Source: Tepidibacter hydrothermalis (GTDB lineage: Bacteria > Bacillota > Clostridia > Peptostreptococcales > Peptostreptococcaceae). From it: a stretch of DNA of 64,000 bases. The notes beneath the pieces were generated by a model. That model searched no databases. It saw only the letters and a program-made list of their open reading frames with translations, and was not told the origin of the DNA. Below, in pieces: positions 61,778 through 64,000 of the stretch. The stretch covers positions 1,488,001 to 1,552,000 of the forward strand of contig NZ_CP120733.1 in the NCBI RefSeq assembly GCF_029542625.1, read 5' to 3'. Position 1 is the first letter of the stretch. Every line of letters begins with the position of its first letter. A program made the position numbers and the translations under genes.

Positions 61778-62947
61778 CTAATTTTTATTAATAGGTTGTT
61801 GTTGAGTTACACAATGAATCATACCACCATATTGATATAAATCTCTTACATCAATACCGATAACTTCTTTATTGGGATATAATTCTTGTAAAATAGCATT
61901 TGCATTTTCATCATTTTCATCATTATAATTTGGAACTAATACAACTTTATTGCCGATATAGAAGTTTGCATAAGACCCTTTATATCCTAAATCTTTTCCG
62001 TTTTCTAGCACAACATTATGCTTTGATAAAGGTAAATAAATATATTCATATGGATTTCCATTAACATCTTTAGCTTCTAATAATGTATTTATATCTTTTT
62101 CACTTACACCCCACTCAATAAGATCTTGTTCATTCATTGTAAGAATTGTTGACTTATCATAAAATTTAGCAAATCCATCTATATGAAAATCTGTTATATC
62201 TTGACCAGCAACTCCATCTAACCATATAACATTACTAACCCCATAATATGTTTCTATATATTGTTCAATTTCTTTTTCAGTTAAATTTGGATTTCTATTT
62301 TTATTTACAACAGCGCTTCGTGTAGATAAACAGGTACCATTTCCATCAAATTCAACTGCACCACCCTCAAGAATAACTTCATGTATATCTATTAGAGGAA
62401 TACTAAGAGCTTTACTTAGGCTTTCAGGTATTTTACTACATTTTTTATAAGAAGCTTTCTTTCCCCAACCGTTAAAACCCCAATCTGCCATTAGAAGATT
62501 ATCTTCTTTATCATATACAAAGATAGGTCCATTATCTCTAACCCAAACATCGTCAGTTGGATATACATAAAAATCAACTTTGTCTATATCTATATTTTCT
62601 TGAATTAAAAGATTTTCTATACGATTCTTTTCTTTTTCATTATATACGATTATGTGAACATTTTCTCCTAGTGTTAAGCCTCTAGTCATCTCTACCCAAA
62701 TAGGATCAAGTTTATCCTTAAAACCTTTTCCGTATGTATAATCATGTGGCCATTGCAACCATGTTCCTTCGTGTTTCTCATCTTCGAAAGGGAACACATA
62801 TTTTGTATTATGTGTGTTATCTGCTTTAGTCAATGATTTTTCTTCTTTTTCCGCTATGTTACCTGTAGGACTTGTACAGCCAACACATAGCATACAAATC
62901 ATACTTACAATTATTGAATACCTTGACAATATCTTTTTCCTATACAT
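61778..62947 (-). CDS. Lipoprotein agmatine-deiminase-family enzyme
   Basis: A 389-residue member of the agmatine deiminase / Porphyromonas-type peptidylarginine deiminase family. It has a lipoprotein signal (lipobox CVGC, lipidated Cys24). The active-site regions are intact: TWLQWPHDYTYG, VWVRDNGPIFV, VILEGGAVEFDG, FHIDGFAKF and the nucleophilic Cys in GGMIHCVTQQQP. Cytoplasmic AguA makes N-carbamoylputrescine from agmatine; a surface-anchored form suggests use of extracellular agmatine or free or terminal arginine. It heads an operon with the MerR regulator. Confidence 0.88.
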   Translation of the reverse strand: MYRKKILSRYSIIVSMICMLCVGCTSPTGNIAEKEEKSLTKADNTHNTKYVFPFEDEKHEGTWLQWPHDYTYGKGFKDKLDPIWVEMTRGLTLGENVHIIVYNEKEKNRIENLLIQENIDIDKVDFYVYPTDDVWVRDNGPIFVYDKEDNLLMADWGFNGWGKKASYKKCSKIPESLSKALSIPLIDIHEVILEGGAVEFDGNGTCLSTRSAVVNKNRNPNLTEKEIEQYIETYYGVSNVIWLDGVAGQDITDFHIDGFAKFYDKSTILTMNEQDLIEWGVSEKDINTLLEAKDVNGNPYEYIYLPLSKHNVVLENGKDLGYKGSYANFYIGNKVVLVPNYNDENDENANAILQELYPNKEVIGIDVRDLYQYGGMIHCVTQQQPINKN

Positions 62948-63231
62948 TTTTTATCGCTCCTTTTATAATGTGTATTTTGCTATATCAATAGTATAAACTT
63001 TGACACTATGTTAAAGTCAAGAAAATCTAATTAATTATTTTAAGTTCCATGTAATTGTTCTTTGATGTATGTAAATCATAATTGAGTGAAAAGTCTCCAT
63101 AATTACGAAGCTGAGGCTAACTTGAATAGCAATAAATTAGATTTGAAATTTATATATATGAAATGATGGTTGACAGGAAAATAATGCAGTGTTATACTTA
63201 GTTCATACTCGAACGAACAGAAGGTGAGATT
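62948..63231. promoter_or_regulatory. Divergent region with MarR promoter and operator
   Basis: Rightward TTGACA (63170-63175), 17 bases, TATACT (63193-63198), with the operator TAGTTCATACTCGAACGA at 63199-63216. A better palindrome of the same kind (TAGTTCGTACGCGAACTA) occurs at 63695-63712. Confidence 0.75.
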
Positions 63232-63663
63232 ATGAATTACGATTGTATAGTTCTAAAACTTAGAGATGTGACAACACTTACTGATAAGTTTTACGCAAAG
63301 AGAATAAAAGAACAGGGGCTCCCTATTTTGATGAATCATATACCTCTTTTCTACATTTTATCTGGATCTGAGAAACCATTAGCTTTCACAGAGATATTCA
63401 ATATGTGGGGTATATCAAAATCATCATTGTCAGAAGTAATAAACAAATATCACAAAATGGGATTTATTGAGAAGTTTTCTTCAGCTGATGATAAAAGATC
63501 ATTCACAGTAGCTCTTACTGAAGAAGGAAAAGAAATTAGAGCTGTTTTAAGTAAGTTGGAAGATGAATTATTAAGCAAGTTTTATTCAAACTTTGGAGAT
63601 AGCATGCGAGAAAACTTCGAAAATAATGTTGAGAAAGTGATAGAAAATTTAAGAGATATATAA
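63232..63663 (+). CDS. MarR-family regulator
   Basis: A 143-residue winged-helix regulator. The recognition part is WGISKSSLSEVINKYHKMGF and the wing is FSSADDKRSFTVALTEEGKE. GTGAG-type ribosome site precedes the ATG. The palindromes overlapping its own start point and ahead of the next genes suggest autoregulation and control of the downstream nitroreductase and membrane-protein unit. Confidence 0.9.
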   Translation: MNYDCIVLKLRDVTTLTDKFYAKRIKEQGLPILMNHIPLFYILSGSEKPLAFTEIFNMWGISKSSLSEVINKYHKMGFIEKFSSADDKRSFTVALTEEGKEIRAVLSKLEDELLSKFYSNFGDSMRENFENNVEKVIENLRDI

Positions 63664-63687
63664 ATACTCGAAAGAGTATTTTTATTT
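63663..63687 (+). terminator. Short terminator after the MarR gene
   Basis: AATACTC and GAGTATT around GAAA, then a T-rich tail, directly at the stop codon. Confidence 0.65.
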
Positions 63688-63694
63688 AAATATA

Positions 63695-63712
63695 TAGTTC
63701 GTACGCGAACTA
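63695..63712. promoter_or_regulatory. MarR operator copy 2
   Basis: TAGTTCGTACGCGAACTA is a perfect palindrome except at the centre and matches the site at 63199-63216. It precedes the nitroreductase remnant. Confidence 0.7.
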
Positions 63713-63738
63713 AATATATTTCTAAAGGAGAATTAATT

Positions 63739-63789
63739 ATGAATCAAGTGATAAGCACGATCAAGAAAAGAAGAGAGAAGTGGAGGTGA
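63739..63789 (+). pseudogene. Nitroreductase 5' remnant
   Basis: A 16-codon frame MNQVISTIKKRREKWR with AAAGGAG upstream. MNxVxxTIKxRRS is the usual start of nitroreductase-family enzymes; here the frame runs into TGA and no remaining domain follows. The remnant now supplies the GGAGG for the next gene. Confidence 0.5.
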
Positions 63790-63791
63790 CT

Positions 63792-64000
63792 ATGAAAAAT
63801 TTAAAAAGATTTATAGCTTTCCTAATCATTTTATCTGGTATTGGACATATATGTATTGCTCTGATTTTTGATAATCAGTCAATGTTCATGCAAATGATTG
63901 GAGGAGGAATCATCTACCTGATATTAGGAGTGTTAGTGTGGCAGGGTAACAAGCGTTCATTAATTATTACAAAAATGATAATGTTGTTAGCAGGAATTGG
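63792..64000 (+). CDS. Small membrane protein, 3' end outside window
   Basis: An open frame from ATG 63792, with GGAGG at 63782, gives at least 69 residues with three hydrophobic segments (KRFIAFLIILSGIGHICIA; MIGGGIIYLILGVLVW; a third at the edge). Probably a small integral membrane protein of the MarR-controlled unit. Family not recognised. Confidence 0.6.
   Translation, partial: MKNLKRFIAFLIILSGIGHICIALIFDNQSMFMQMIGGGIIYLILGVLVWQGNKRSLIITKMIMLLAGI

Noticed and set aside
1-64000. tRNA, rRNA or CRISPR features
   Set aside because: No cloverleaf with a TTCGAATC-type T-loop, no rRNA stretches and no regular direct-repeat/spacer pattern was seen on reading either strand.

Overview
The window is AT-rich DNA from a Gram-positive anaerobe of the class Clostridia (Clostridium-like). 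The signs are strong AGGAGG-type ribosome sites, frequent TTG and GTG starts, lipobox lipoproteins, glycyl-radical chemistry and ferredoxin-type domains. A species cannot be named from the sequence alone. No tRNA, rRNA or CRISPR array was seen.

Region 1 (1-1.4 kb) is a tyrosine integrase and a partial small gene, probably the edge of a mobile element. Region 2 (2.0-22.8 kb) is a complete choline-degrading bacterial microcompartment (BMC) locus. It holds a DMT-family transporter, choline TMA-lyase CutC with its activase CutD, and seven shell proteins (four BMC-H, one EutS-like, one BMC-T, one BMC-P vertex protein). It also holds two CoA-acylating aldehyde dehydrogenase paralogues, PduL, a PduS-like flavo/Fe-S protein, EutP, EutJ, EutQ and EutT-like accessory proteins. 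Downstream lie a convergent PocR-type two-component system, a separately transcribed alcohol dehydrogenase and a choline kinase. Choline would be cleaved to trimethylamine and acetaldehyde. Acetaldehyde is then dismutated to ethanol and acetyl-CoA, and acetyl-CoA goes to acetyl phosphate (PduL) and possibly acetate (EutQ). One of the two aldehyde dehydrogenases has serine in place of the catalytic cysteine.

Region 3 (23-28 kb) is an OmpR-type two-component system followed by two lipoproteins, one ending in RTX-like Gly/Asn/Asp repeats. Region 4 (28-32.5 kb) is a decaying accessory island: a MITE-like inverted-repeat element, dispersed repeats, DUF1963 and other small immunity-like genes, several broken genes and a KptA/Tpt1 homologue. 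Region 5 (32.5-35.3 kb) is a TetR-controlled oxidoreductase locus with four copies of one operator and two mirror-image divergent promoters. Region 6 (35.8-41.9 kb) is an overlapping three-gene operon: a tRNA-dihydrouridine-synthase-family protein, a 1346-residue leucine-rich-repeat protein with no secretion signal, and an aldo/keto reductase with C-terminal cysteine clusters. It is the best candidate here for an undescribed system.

Region 7 (42-47 kb) is a second accessory island, with a DUF4272 protein, an alpha/beta hydrolase, unknown proteins and a TfoX C-terminal-like protein, linked by three copies of one terminator-plus-leader cassette. Region 8 (47-54.5 kb) has an EamA transporter and a TetR-MFP-RND-TolC-like efflux operon that is unusual for a monoderm; the repressor operator is visible at two promoters. 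Region 9 (54.7-64 kb) has a DUF2262 protein, a TerD-domain protein behind a structured mRNA leader, a MATE pump behind a large palindromic operator, a TIM-barrel protein, a lipoprotein agmatine-deiminase homologue with a MerR regulator, and a MarR gene followed by a nitroreductase remnant and a partial membrane protein.
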